The notes under the pieces were generated by a model. The model was given only the letters and a program-made list of their open reading frames with translations. It did not search any database and was not told the origin of the DNA. The position numbers were made by a program, and so were the translations under genes. Shown here one piece after another: positions 8,646 through 15,552 of a DNA stretch of 38,506 nucleotides. Origin of the DNA: Verrucomicrobiota bacterium (lineage in GTDB: Bacteria; Verrucomicrobiota; Verrucomicrobiia; Limisphaerales; UBA9464); the NCBI GenBank assembly GCA_029865985.1, contig JARXAF010000075.1, forward strand, positions 1 to 38,506. Reading direction: 5' to 3'. Position 1 is the first letter of the stretch; each line of letters opens with the position of its first letter.

Positions 8646-9155
8646 ATGAACCCGAACCGCCGCACTTGGAGCCTCCTCGCCCTGGCCCTGTTTCTGGTCG
8701 GGGCTTACGTCACTGCCTTCACCGACTGGCTGTCCCCACAACCCATCGAGATCGCCTCCCAAATACGACCGGTCATCCAGCCTCCCCGCTTCGGTCGACG
8801 GGGGCCCAAAGCCGCCACAGACAACGCCAACAAGCCGGCTGAAGCGGAGCCCGGATCCAGCGTCGCCCGCGTCACCTTCAGCCTCGACGGTCGCTACCGA
8901 ATCACCTCCCTGCGCGTCCTCGCCCTCAATGCCCAAGGCGAGCCTGCCAAGAAAGTCTGGGACCTCACCGGAAAGAGCCGCGAACTCAACTCCCTGATGT
9001 ACGGCATGAATCCCGCCGGATTGTCGCCCACCGAAGGCTCAGAAGCCGCCGCACCGCTCGAAGCAGGCCTGACCTACCAACTGGAGATCCATGCCGGCCG
9101 CCGCACCGGCTCCCACCGTTTCAAAACCGCAGCCGTGGCCCCGGCAGAGAACTGA
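8646..9155 (+). CDS. Small membrane-anchored protein of unknown function
   Basis: 169 residues, not recognised. It has a basic start (MNPNRRTW), one hydrophobic segment at about residues 8-26 (signal anchor or signal peptide), then a proline-rich and basic linker (about 30-65). A compact C-terminal part follows with alternating beta-like stretches (VARVTFSLDGRYRITSLRVL and LTYQLEIHAGRRTGSHRF). It begins 13 bp after the prepilin stop, so the two are probably co-transcribed. It may be a minor pseudopilin partner or an unrelated periplasmic protein; nothing decides this. Repeat C begins 18 bp after its stop. Confidence 0.6.
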   Translation: MNPNRRTWSLLALALFLVGAYVTAFTDWLSPQPIEIASQIRPVIQPPRFGRRGPKAATDNANKPAEAEPGSSVARVTFSLDGRYRITSLRVLALNAQGEPAKKVWDLTGKSRELNSLMYGMNPAGLSPTEGSEAAAPLEAGLTYQLEIHAGRRTGSHRFKTAAVAPAEN

Positions 9156-9172
9156 AGGAAACCGCTCATCGA

Positions 9173-9294
9173 AGCGGAGCGGGATCGGCCCGGAGCCCGC
9201 TTTGGAAGCAATCACCCTCACCCCTCGGGCGCAAAGCGCCAAACCTCCAACTCCCTGGAGCTTCCTCGCGGGCGAAGGGCCGATCCCGCGGAGC
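9173..9294 (+). repeat. Structured intergenic repeat, copy C (complete, covarying)
   Basis: Outer helix GCGGGATCGGCCC (9179-9191) pairs perfectly with GGGCCGATCCCGC (9277-9289). Other copies have TCC/GGA where this copy has CCC/GGG, a double change that keeps pairing. Middle helix GGAAGC (9204-9209) pairs with GCTTCC (9260-9265). The inner hairpin is GGCGC-AAA-GCGCC. It lies between the small membrane protein and the oxidoreductase gene. Confidence 0.9.
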
Positions 9295-9374
9295 CAGCCT
9301 CCTCCCGGCTTGTCCTCGAATGCCGAGTGGGTAAGATTCGTCACATCGCCCGTCACACTCAACACACTGGAATT

Positions 9375-10796
9375 ATGTCCACTCCTCAACCCTCCTCCCC
9401 ATCGAATACCGGCTCCTCCCGCCGCGAATTCCTGAAGCGCACGGCAGCAGCCGGTGGCATTGCAGGCATCCTGGCCAACCAACCTGCCGCCGCGGCTGAA
9501 ACCCTCACCAAGCTCGCCGCCCCCTACGCCGGTCGAGTCATTGGCGCCAACGACAAGATCGTCCTTGGATTTGTCGGCGTCGGCGGTCAAGGCGGCGGAG
9601 CCCACGTCGGCCTCAACCTCGAACACTATCAAGAGAACAACGTTGCCTTGGCTGCCGTCTGCGATGTCTCCAAGCACCGTGTCGACGACCACGTCGCCAA
9701 AATCCAGAAGAAGACCAACGTCAAGCCCGACGGCTACGAAGACTTCCGCCGTGTCCTTGAGCGCAAGGACATCGACGTCATCTTCTGCGCCACGGTCGAC
9801 CACTGGCACACCAAGGTCAGCTGCGAAGCCATGGAGTCCGGCAAGCATGTCTATGTCGAGAAGCCCATGACCCGCTACCTCGGCGAGGCATTCCAGATCT
9901 ACGACACCTGCAAGCGCACAGGCAAACTGCTGCAAGTCGGTTCTCAAGGCTGCTCCGATCGCAAGTGGCACAAGGCCGCCGAATGGATCCGCGCCGGCAA
10001 GATCGGCCCCATCGTCATGAGCCAGGGCAGCTACATGCGCAACAACCCGCACGGCGAGTGGAACTACACCATTGCCCCGTGGGCCAAGCCCGACGACATC
10101 AACTGGAAGATGTGGCTCGGCGAGCAGATCAAGACCGGCCGCAACTTCGACCCCGACCACTACTTTCGTTGGCGCAAGTACTACCCGTACTGCTCCGGCC
10201 TGCTGGGCGACCTCTTCCCCCACAAGCTGCACCCGTACATGCTGGCTACCGGCAACCCCGAGTTCCCTGTGCGCGTGGCGGCCGTCGGCAGCAAGGCGTT
10301 CAAGACCGATCTGAACCAAGTCGGCCGCAAACCTGAGCAGGCCACCCAATACGTCCGCGACGTCGAAGAGATCATCCAGCTCGTCGCTGAATTCCCCAGC
10401 GGCTACGTGATGCACATCACCTCCAGCAGCGTCAACGAAGTCGGTTCCTCCGAGATGATCCGCGGCCACAAAGCCACGCTAACCATGGGCGGCAACAAGG
10501 TTCAATTGAACCCCGAGCGTCCCTTCGCTGAAGACATCGAACCGGAGACCAGCGAATCGTTCGCCGGTGAGAGCGTCGCCGCCCACCACAAGAACTTCTA
10601 CGAGTCCATCCGCGCCAACAAGCAGCCCAACGCCGGCATCGACCTCGCCACCAAGGTTCAGACCGTCATTTCACTGGCCGAGATGTCCGACCGTTTGGGC
10701 GTCATGTGCTACTTCGACGCCAAGACCCGCAAGGTCACCGACAAGTCCGGCAAGGAGATCTCCCAGCTGACCTACGGCTGGGACAAGAACTCCTGA
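9375..10796 (+). CDS. Tat-exported Gfo/Idh/MocA-family oxidoreductase
   Basis: 473-residue NAD(P)-dependent oxidoreductase-family protein. A twin-arginine signal (SSRREFLKRTAAAGG, RR at 16-17) precedes the mature protein and indicates folded export to the periplasm. The Rossmann motif GFVGVGGQGGGAHVGL lies at about 65-80. The EKP motif of the family is in VYVEKPMTRYLGEA, followed by a long C-terminal domain with FRWRKYYPYCSGLLGDLFPHK. Such exported members are very common in Planctomycetes and Verrucomicrobia and act on sugars or sugar derivatives; the substrate here is unknown. The ATG at 9375 is used because it gives a normal Tat signal. The gene is followed by a good terminator, so it is probably transcribed alone. 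Confidence 0.93.
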   Translation: MSTPQPSSPSNTGSSRREFLKRTAAAGGIAGILANQPAAAAETLTKLAAPYAGRVIGANDKIVLGFVGVGGQGGGAHVGLNLEHYQENNVALAAVCDVSKHRVDDHVAKIQKKTNVKPDGYEDFRRVLERKDIDVIFCATVDHWHTKVSCEAMESGKHVYVEKPMTRYLGEAFQIYDTCKRTGKLLQVGSQGCSDRKWHKAAEWIRAGKIGPIVMSQGSYMRNNPHGEWNYTIAPWAKPDDINWKMWLGEQIKTGRNFDPDHYFRWRKYYPYCSGLLGDLFPHKLHPYMLATGNPEFPVRVAAVGSKAFKTDLNQVGRKPEQATQYVRDVEEIIQLVAEFPSGYVMHITSSSVNEVGSSEMIRGHKATLTMGGNKVQLNPERPFAEDIEPETSESFAGESVAAHHKNFYESIRANKQPNAGIDLATKVQTVISLAEMSDRLGVMCYFDAKTRKVTDKSGKEISQLTYGWDKNS

Positions 10797-10827
10797 ACGG
10801 TTTCGAGTCCCGTTTGAGTCCTTCATC

Positions 10828-10866
10828 ACGGCGGCCCTGCCCTCCAAGGCGGGACCGCCGTTTTTG
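10828..10866 (+). terminator. Rho-independent terminator of the oxidoreductase gene
   Basis: Stem of 14 pairs (with G-T pairs) between 10828-10841 (ACGGCGGCCCTGCC) and 10848-10861, a 6-nt loop, then a run of T starting at 10861. It lies 31 bp after the stop at 10796 and points in the gene's direction. Confidence 0.85.
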
Positions 10867-10890
10867 TTTACCAGACACCAGACACCAGGC

Positions 10891-11009
10891 GGCAGCGGGA
10901 CCGGGCCGAAGCGAGCATTGAAGACGATCACCCCAGCCCTCGCGCGTAGCGCGAAAGCGACTCCTCTCCCAGAGTCTTCCTGCGAGTGCAGGACCGGTCC
11001 CGCGGAGCC
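10891..11009 (+). repeat. Structured intergenic repeat, copy D
   Basis: Outer helix 10895-10907 pairs with 10991-11003 with one mismatch. Middle helix GAAGAC (10920-10925) pairs with GTCTTC (10974-10979), different bases from the other copies but still paired. Inner hairpin TCGCGC-GTA-GCGCGA. It sits 25 bp after the terminator and 112 bp before the NagB-like gene. The stretch 11010-11121 holds no recognisable gene or clear promoter. Confidence 0.9.
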
Positions 11010-11121
11010 AGTACGAGAACGCCAATTTAGTATGATGTGGCCCCTTTTGTGTAAATAGGTGGGACCGACCCCATGGAAGTTGGGATTGCCGGGAGTAGTC
11101 TAAACGGCTTGGCTTGGAGCG

Positions 11122-12072
11122 ATGAGTTCCCGCTCCGCCTCTGCCCGTCCGATTTCTTGCGTTGCCCCGGATTGGTGGGATTATACCACGCTTGACCCGG
11201 AATTGGTGGCCGACGCCGCGGCCCTCACCCCGGAGAAAATGCAGCGCCTCTCGCGCCCCGGTTTCAAAGTCACCTTCTACGACACCCTCGAAGATTTCTA
11301 TCTGGCCGAAGCCCTCGAATACGTCGCCGCCTGGAAACAAAGCACCGACGACAACCCCGTCGGCATTTGCGGCCCCATCGGTCCCACCGAGCAACTGCCA
11401 CTGGTGGCCCGCATCGTCAACGCCCTCGGCCTCGACATCCGCTCCGGCCACTTCTGGGGCATGGACGAATGGGTCATCGACGGCAAGGAGGCGCCCGCCA
11501 CCCATCCCCTGTCCTTCGAAAAGGCCGACCGAGAGCTGTGCTTCAACCGCATCGCCCGCAAACAGGTCATGCCCGACGCCCACCTGCATTTCCCCAAGGC
11601 CGACACCCGAGCCTATCGAGCGTCTTGGGATTCCGGAGTCCGCTGCGCCGTCATGCAAGGCGGCCAGGGTGACGTAAAACACTGGGCCTTCAACGACCCC
11701 GTCCGTCGGGCCGGCAAATACCGCAACGCCCCACCGACTCCGGAAGAGTATCTCAAGCTGGGAACCCGCGTCGTGGACTTGCACCCGCTCACCATCGCCC
11801 AGAACGCCCGCACCAGCGGCGGCGGCAATGTGTCACTTGTTCCCACTCAGGCCATCACCGTCGGCCCAGTCGAAACATGGAAGGCCGAGGCCGTCTCCAT
11901 CTGGCATGCCGGCCAGCACGATAATCCCTTCGGACAGCGACTCACCTGCCTCATGATCGCCAAGGGCATCGCCGACACCGCCGTGCCCATGTCCCTCCTG
12001 GCCCTGCATCCCAACGTCCGGTTCAACTACTTCCGCGGAGGCATCGGGCGCTGCGCGATAGAAATGCATTGA
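11122..12072 (+). CDS. NagB-family (glucosamine-6-phosphate isomerase/deaminase-like) protein with altered active-site motif
   Basis: 316-residue protein of the NagB/RpiA/SOL fold. [20 protein letters not shown] fits the phosphate-binding region, and FWGMDEW (D115) matches the FNMDEY motif holding the catalytic Asp72 of E. coli NagB. The second motif, normally G-x-x-DGHIAFNEP (D141, H143, E148), reads [14 protein letters not shown] here at 180-193. His187 is kept, but the D141 position is Val185, with an Asp one place earlier, and E148 is Asp192. The family's typical C-terminal region is present but modified. It may act on a different sugar phosphate or have lost deaminase activity (inference). 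The start at 11122 has a GGAG about 5 bp upstream. It is convergent with hpnJ, the hopanoid glucosamine-modifying enzyme; whether that is meaningful is unknown. Confidence 0.8.
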   Translation: MSSRSASARPISCVAPDWWDYTTLDPELVADAAALTPEKMQRLSRPGFKVTFYDTLEDFYLAEALEYVAAWKQSTDDNPVGICGPIGPTEQLPLVARIVNALGLDIRSGHFWGMDEWVIDGKEAPATHPLSFEKADRELCFNRIARKQVMPDAHLHFPKADTRAYRASWDSGVRCAVMQGGQGDVKHWAFNDPVRRAGKYRNAPPTPEEYLKLGTRVVDLHPLTIAQNARTSGGGNVSLVPTQAITVGPVETWKAEAVSIWHAGQHDNPFGQRLTCLMIAKGIADTAVPMSLLALHPNVRFNYFRGGIGRCAIEMH

Positions 12073-12130
12073 GCCCACAGTGTCGGTGTCATGGGTACTG
12101 TTTCAGCGGCATTCGCTAAACCCACCGACC

Positions 12131-12168
12131 AAAAAACGACCAAGGCCGATGGGCAACCCCATCGGCCT
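12131..12168 (-). terminator. Terminator downstream of hpnJ
   Basis: Perfect 11-bp stem (12143-12153 with 12158-12168, AGGCCGATGGG) and a 4-nt loop. On the minus strand the stem is followed after a few bases by six T (complement of 12131-12136). It lies between the convergent NagB-like gene and hpnJ; the T run favours use by hpnJ, though it may act in both directions. Confidence 0.7.
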
Positions 12169-12201
12169 CGGCGCTTTGGATCGTGATTCGACGGAACCGA
12201 A

Positions 12202-13653
12202 TCAGTGGGCCGCCAGACTTTGCGCCGCGGCCAAATCCACCTTGCGCTGGTTGAGGCTGCGGAAGAACTCGTAGCCCTCGCGGCATCGACGGACCATGAC
12301 ACTCTTGTCCTCCAACATGGTCTTGATGATCCGCAAGATCGGACCCGGGCGCAGGTAGTACTGCCGATAAAAGCGATCCACCGACTCGAAGATCTCGTCC
12401 TTCGACAAACCCGGATACTCCAACGTGGATTGCTGGAAGCCGTCGCCGTGGACGATGTCGGTCTTGTCCTTCTTGGAAAACCACCCGTTCTGACGGGCCA
12501 TCTCGTAGAGTTCGGTGCCGGGATACGGTGCGGCCAGTGATACCTGCATGGAGAACACGTCGAGATCCTGAGCAAAGCGCATGGTCTGCTCGATGGTCTC
12601 CTGAGTCTCCACGGGCAACCCAAGGATGAAGGTTCCATGGATCACCACGCCCACACGATGGCAGGCCTTGGTGAAGCGGCGCATTTCATCGGTGGTCACA
12701 CCCTTCTTGATGCGCTTGAGGATGTCGTCATTGCCCGACTCGTAACCCACGAGGAAGAGCCGCAGACCGCAATCCTTGAAGAACCGGATGGTGTCTTCAT
12801 CGAGGTTGGCCCGGCTATTGCAGCTCCAAGTCAGACCCAGCGGGGCGAGCTTCTTGGCGATTTCGCGGGCGCGCGGCAGGTTGGCCGTGAAGGTGTCATC
12901 ATCAAAGAAGAACTCCCGAACCTGCGGGAAGAGCTTCTTCATATAGGACATCTCAGCGGCGACATTCTCGGCCGAACGCACCCGGTACTTGTGGCCGCCA
13001 ATGGTCTGAGGCCACAGACAGAACGTGCACTGAGCCGGGCAGCCACGACCCGTGTACATCGAGATGTACGGGTGCATCAGGTAGCCAATGAAGTACTTCT
13101 CGATCTCCAGATCGCGCTTGTAGACGTCGGCTACCCACGGCAGCGCATCCATGTTGTGGATGAGCTCACGCTCGGGGTTGTGGATGATCTTGCCCTCCTT
13201 GCGGAAACTCAGCCCCGAAATGGATTCCATCGGGCGGTCTTCGCAAACCTCCTTGCAGGTGAAGTCGAACTCCTTGCGACCCACCCAATCGATTGCCGGG
13301 GACGCCTTGAGCGTCTCGGTCGGCAAGACAGCCGTGTGGGCCCCAATGAATCCGATCTTCGTGTCCGGGCTCTGAGCCTTGATGGCCTCGGCCACCTTGC
13401 AGTCGTTCTTCAGCGACGGCGTGGACGTGTTGATGATGACGTGCCCGTAGTCTTTGGCGATGCGCAAGGTCTCCTGCATGCCGATGTCATGGGGAGGACA
13501 GTCGAGCAGTCGGGAATTCGGCACCAAGGCGGCCGGCTGGGCCAACCAAGTTGGGTACCAGAAGGAAGTCACCTCACGGCGTGCTTGATAGCGGGCACCG
13601 GCGCCGCCATCGAAGCCATCAAACGAGGGAGGGGATAAGAACAGGGCGGACAT
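12202..13653 (-). CDS. hpnJ: Hopanoid biosynthesis radical SAM protein HpnJ (BHT cyclitol ether synthase)
   Basis: B12-binding-domain radical SAM enzyme (483 residues). In the known pathway HpnJ contracts the glucosamine ring on bacteriohopanetetrol to form the cyclitol ether head group. The N-terminus FLSPPSFDGFDGGAGARYQA followed by SFWYPTWLAQPAALVP is highly typical of HpnJ. The radical SAM cluster is C205-x3-C209-x2-C212 (GRGCPAQCTFC), and HGTFILGLPVET and VSLAAPYPGTELYE lie in the core. The length fits the family. It lies 58 bp downstream of hpnH and probably shares its transcript; a terminator follows. The genes for HpnI and HpnK, which would supply the glucosaminyl substrate, and for squalene-hopene cyclase are not in this window. 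Confidence 0.93.
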   Translation of the reverse strand: MSALFLSPPSFDGFDGGAGARYQARREVTSFWYPTWLAQPAALVPNSRLLDCPPHDIGMQETLRIAKDYGHVIINTSTPSLKNDCKVAEAIKAQSPDTKIGFIGAHTAVLPTETLKASPAIDWVGRKEFDFTCKEVCEDRPMESISGLSFRKEGKIIHNPERELIHNMDALPWVADVYKRDLEIEKYFIGYLMHPYISMYTGRGCPAQCTFCLWPQTIGGHKYRVRSAENVAAEMSYMKKLFPQVREFFFDDDTFTANLPRAREIAKKLAPLGLTWSCNSRANLDEDTIRFFKDCGLRLFLVGYESGNDDILKRIKKGVTTDEMRRFTKACHRVGVVIHGTFILGLPVETQETIEQTMRFAQDLDVFSMQVSLAAPYPGTELYEMARQNGWFSKKDKTDIVHGDGFQQSTLEYPGLSKDEIFESVDRFYRQYYLRPGPILRIIKTMLEDKSVMVRRCREGYEFFRSLNQRKVDLAAAQSLAAH

Positions 13654-13711
13654 GGAAATCAGGATTTGTTGAAGGAAATTGAGGGAATTCGGAGATCGAC
13701 CAGCTCCTGTG

Positions 13712-15181
13712 TCACTCCGACTTCACTTCGATCTTCTTTGCAGCGGCCATCTTGGCCTTGAGATCGGCCAATTGATCGACAGCGGCCCCGGAGGCTCCAC
13801 TGGAGCAACCCCCTGAACCACCGGAATGACCAGAATCTCCGTGGGCATGGTCGTGGGGCAAATCATTGCCACCCCGGGCGAAGGCCGACTTCACGCCGGC
13901 GAACTCGCGGTTCACGGCTTCCTTGGCTTCGGCGAGGTGACCCTTGCCGATGGTGGCTCCATTGTACGCCGCACGGGTCAACTCCGGGCTGGACGGATAC
14001 GGAGCCGGCCGGGAACCGAAGTTGTACTTGAAGTTGATCCACGAATCCCGCGGGCTGCTGCTCAAGGCACCCGACGGCTCGAAGCCGGAGTGCATCATGC
14101 AGTTTTCACAGCGGGCATCCCGACCGCATCCATGGTCATCCACACCGAAACGGTCCCACTTCACCTCGGCCAACATCTGGGCGTAGGTGGGGTAATGACC
14201 CTCGGTCATCACATAGCAGGGGGCCTTCCATCCGCGGATGTTGTAGGTCGGCACCGCCCAGGCGCTGCAGGCCAACTCGCGCTTGCCCGCGAGGAACTCC
14301 AGATAACCCGGGGTCCCGAAAATGGTGAACATCTGACCCCAACGCTCGATGTCCTTGAACTTCTGGCGGGTCATCTCACGGGTCAGGAAGAATTGAGCCG
14401 GATCCTTGCCCAGGCGCTTGACCATGTCTTTCTTGGCCGCGTCGTAGTCGTAACCCGGGGAAATGGTGTGACCGTCGACCCCCAGAGAGCTGAGGAACTT
14501 GAACATTTCCTCAAGTTCGGCCGTTTCAGTCTCCTTGTAGACGGTGGTGTTGGTGGCGACCTGATAGCCCAGGATCTTGGCCATTTGGATGGCCGCCACG
14601 CACTCCTTGAAGACGCCTTCGCGCTCGACGATGAGGTCATGGGTGAATTCCAACCCATCGACGTGGACGTTCCAGTAGTGCCACTTGCTCGGTCGGATCA
14701 CGACCTTGGATTTGGCGGCCGCGTCGGCCTTGCGGATGGATTCGGCCTCCTTTTCGGTCACCAATTTCTCGGTCAACAACTGAGCCAACTGGGGTTCGAA
14801 AGCCGGCGTGTAGGCACTGGCCAAATACTCCCGCATCTTCTTCCGCATGAAGACACCGTTGGTGCAAATGTACACCATTCGGCCCTGTTCATGGAGCCCA
14901 GCCACCAACTCCTCGATCTTCGGATAAATCAGGGGCTCGCCACCGCAAATGGAGATCATGGGCGCATCGCACTCGGCCGCGGCGGCCAGACACTGCTCCA
15001 GCGGGACCATGTCCTTCAGCGACGTGGAATACTCGCGGATGCGGCCGCAACCCGTGCACGTCAGATTGCACGTATGCAGCGGTTCCAACTGCAGCACCAT
15101 CGCGAACTTCGGCGTGCCTTTGAGCTTATGTTTGACGATGTGCCGGGCGATCTTAGCCGTCGGCGCGAGAGGAAAACGCAT
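13712..15181 (-). CDS. hpnH: Adenosyl-hopene transferase HpnH (radical SAM), extended form
   Basis: Radical SAM enzyme that joins a 5'-deoxyadenosyl group to diploptene, the first step in building the hopanoid side chain. The cluster motif is C38-x3-C42-x2-C45 (CNLTCTGC), followed by ICGGEPLIY. HVDGLEFTHD and SPGYDYDAA are HpnH hallmarks, and CYVMTEGHY plus cysteines at about 352, 358 and 361 suggest a SPASM-like second cluster. At 489 residues it is longer than the usual 330-390. There is an added stretch at about 122-165, rich in Ala, Lys and Glu, and a C-terminal tail (about 380-489) with a His/Gly/Ser-rich segment (LPHDHAHGDSGHSGGSGG). The tail may bind metal or be a flexible linker (inference). 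It starts 9 bp after a small lipoprotein gene. Confidence 0.92.
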   Translation of the reverse strand: MRFPLAPTAKIARHIVKHKLKGTPKFAMVLQLEPLHTCNLTCTGCGRIREYSTSLKDMVPLEQCLAAAAECDAPMISICGGEPLIYPKIEELVAGLHEQGRMVYICTNGVFMRKKMREYLASAYTPAFEPQLAQLLTEKLVTEKEAESIRKADAAAKSKVVIRPSKWHYWNVHVDGLEFTHDLIVEREGVFKECVAAIQMAKILGYQVATNTTVYKETETAELEEMFKFLSSLGVDGHTISPGYDYDAAKKDMVKRLGKDPAQFFLTREMTRQKFKDIERWGQMFTIFGTPGYLEFLAGKRELACSAWAVPTYNIRGWKAPCYVMTEGHYPTYAQMLAEVKWDRFGVDDHGCGRDARCENCMMHSGFEPSGALSSSPRDSWINFKYNFGSRPAPYPSSPELTRAAYNGATIGKGHLAEAKEAVNREFAGVKSAFARGGNDLPHDHAHGDSGHSGGSGGCSSGASGAAVDQLADLKAKMAAAKKIEVKSE

Positions 15182-15190
15182 GTTTGAAAA

Positions 15191-15415
15191 TCAATTGGCA
15201 GGCACCCGGTCCTTGGCGGCCATAGCGACCGAGCGGGTCGCCGTGGCTGTCGATACGACCCAATTGGTCGAAGTGCCAGGAGCCAGAAGAGGAGCGGGCT
15301 CCACTTTGAGCAGACCCGGAAGGAGGATCGAGGCCGGGGAAACGCTATGGGACCCACTGAAGCCCCCGCAACCCGAGAACAAAGCGGCGGCGGCCATAAC
15401 AAACCACACTGCCAT
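15191..15415 (-). CDS. Small predicted lipoprotein
   Basis: 74 residues: a hydrophobic signal (MAVWFVMAAAALFSG) ends in a lipobox-like LFSGC with the acylated Cys at about 16. A short Gly/Ser/Pro-rich mature part (GGFSGSHSVSPAS) follows. The open frame extends upstream to 15535, but the added residues have no signal character, so I use the ATG at 15415. It ends 9 bp before hpnH and is probably on the same transcript. Function unknown; the placement suggests an envelope role linked to hopanoid lipids, which is inference only. Confidence 0.65.
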   Translation of the reverse strand: MAVWFVMAAAALFSGCGGFSGSHSVSPASILLPGLLKVEPAPLLAPGTSTNWVVSTATATRSVAMAAKDRVPAN

Positions 15416-15552
15416 TGCTTGAAATCGGTAAGATCCCTTCACGGCCGACAGAATAGGCCGGGCGGGTTCAGGGGCAACCCTGATTTTGGCAGCAATCCGG
15501 AGGAAGGGCTTGTCGGTCCGGGCCGCTGAGACCACCGTGGTCCCTAGCGACC

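Noticed and set aside
9039-10469. 476-codon minus-strand frame opposite the oxidoreductase
   Set aside because: The plus strand carries a Tat signal, Rossmann motif and EKP motif in one frame; the antisense frame also runs through repeat C.
3445-11009. CRISPR array
   Set aside because: The six repeats are too long, imperfect, kilobases apart and separated by genes; there are no spacers or cas genes.
13826-15187. 453-codon plus-strand frame opposite hpnH
   Set aside because: The minus strand has the radical SAM cysteines and HpnH motifs; the antisense frame shows no family features.
12202-15415. Complete hopanoid biosynthesis cluster
   Set aside because: Only hpnH and hpnJ can be recognised; no squalene-hopene cyclase, hpnG, hpnI or hpnK is present in the window.
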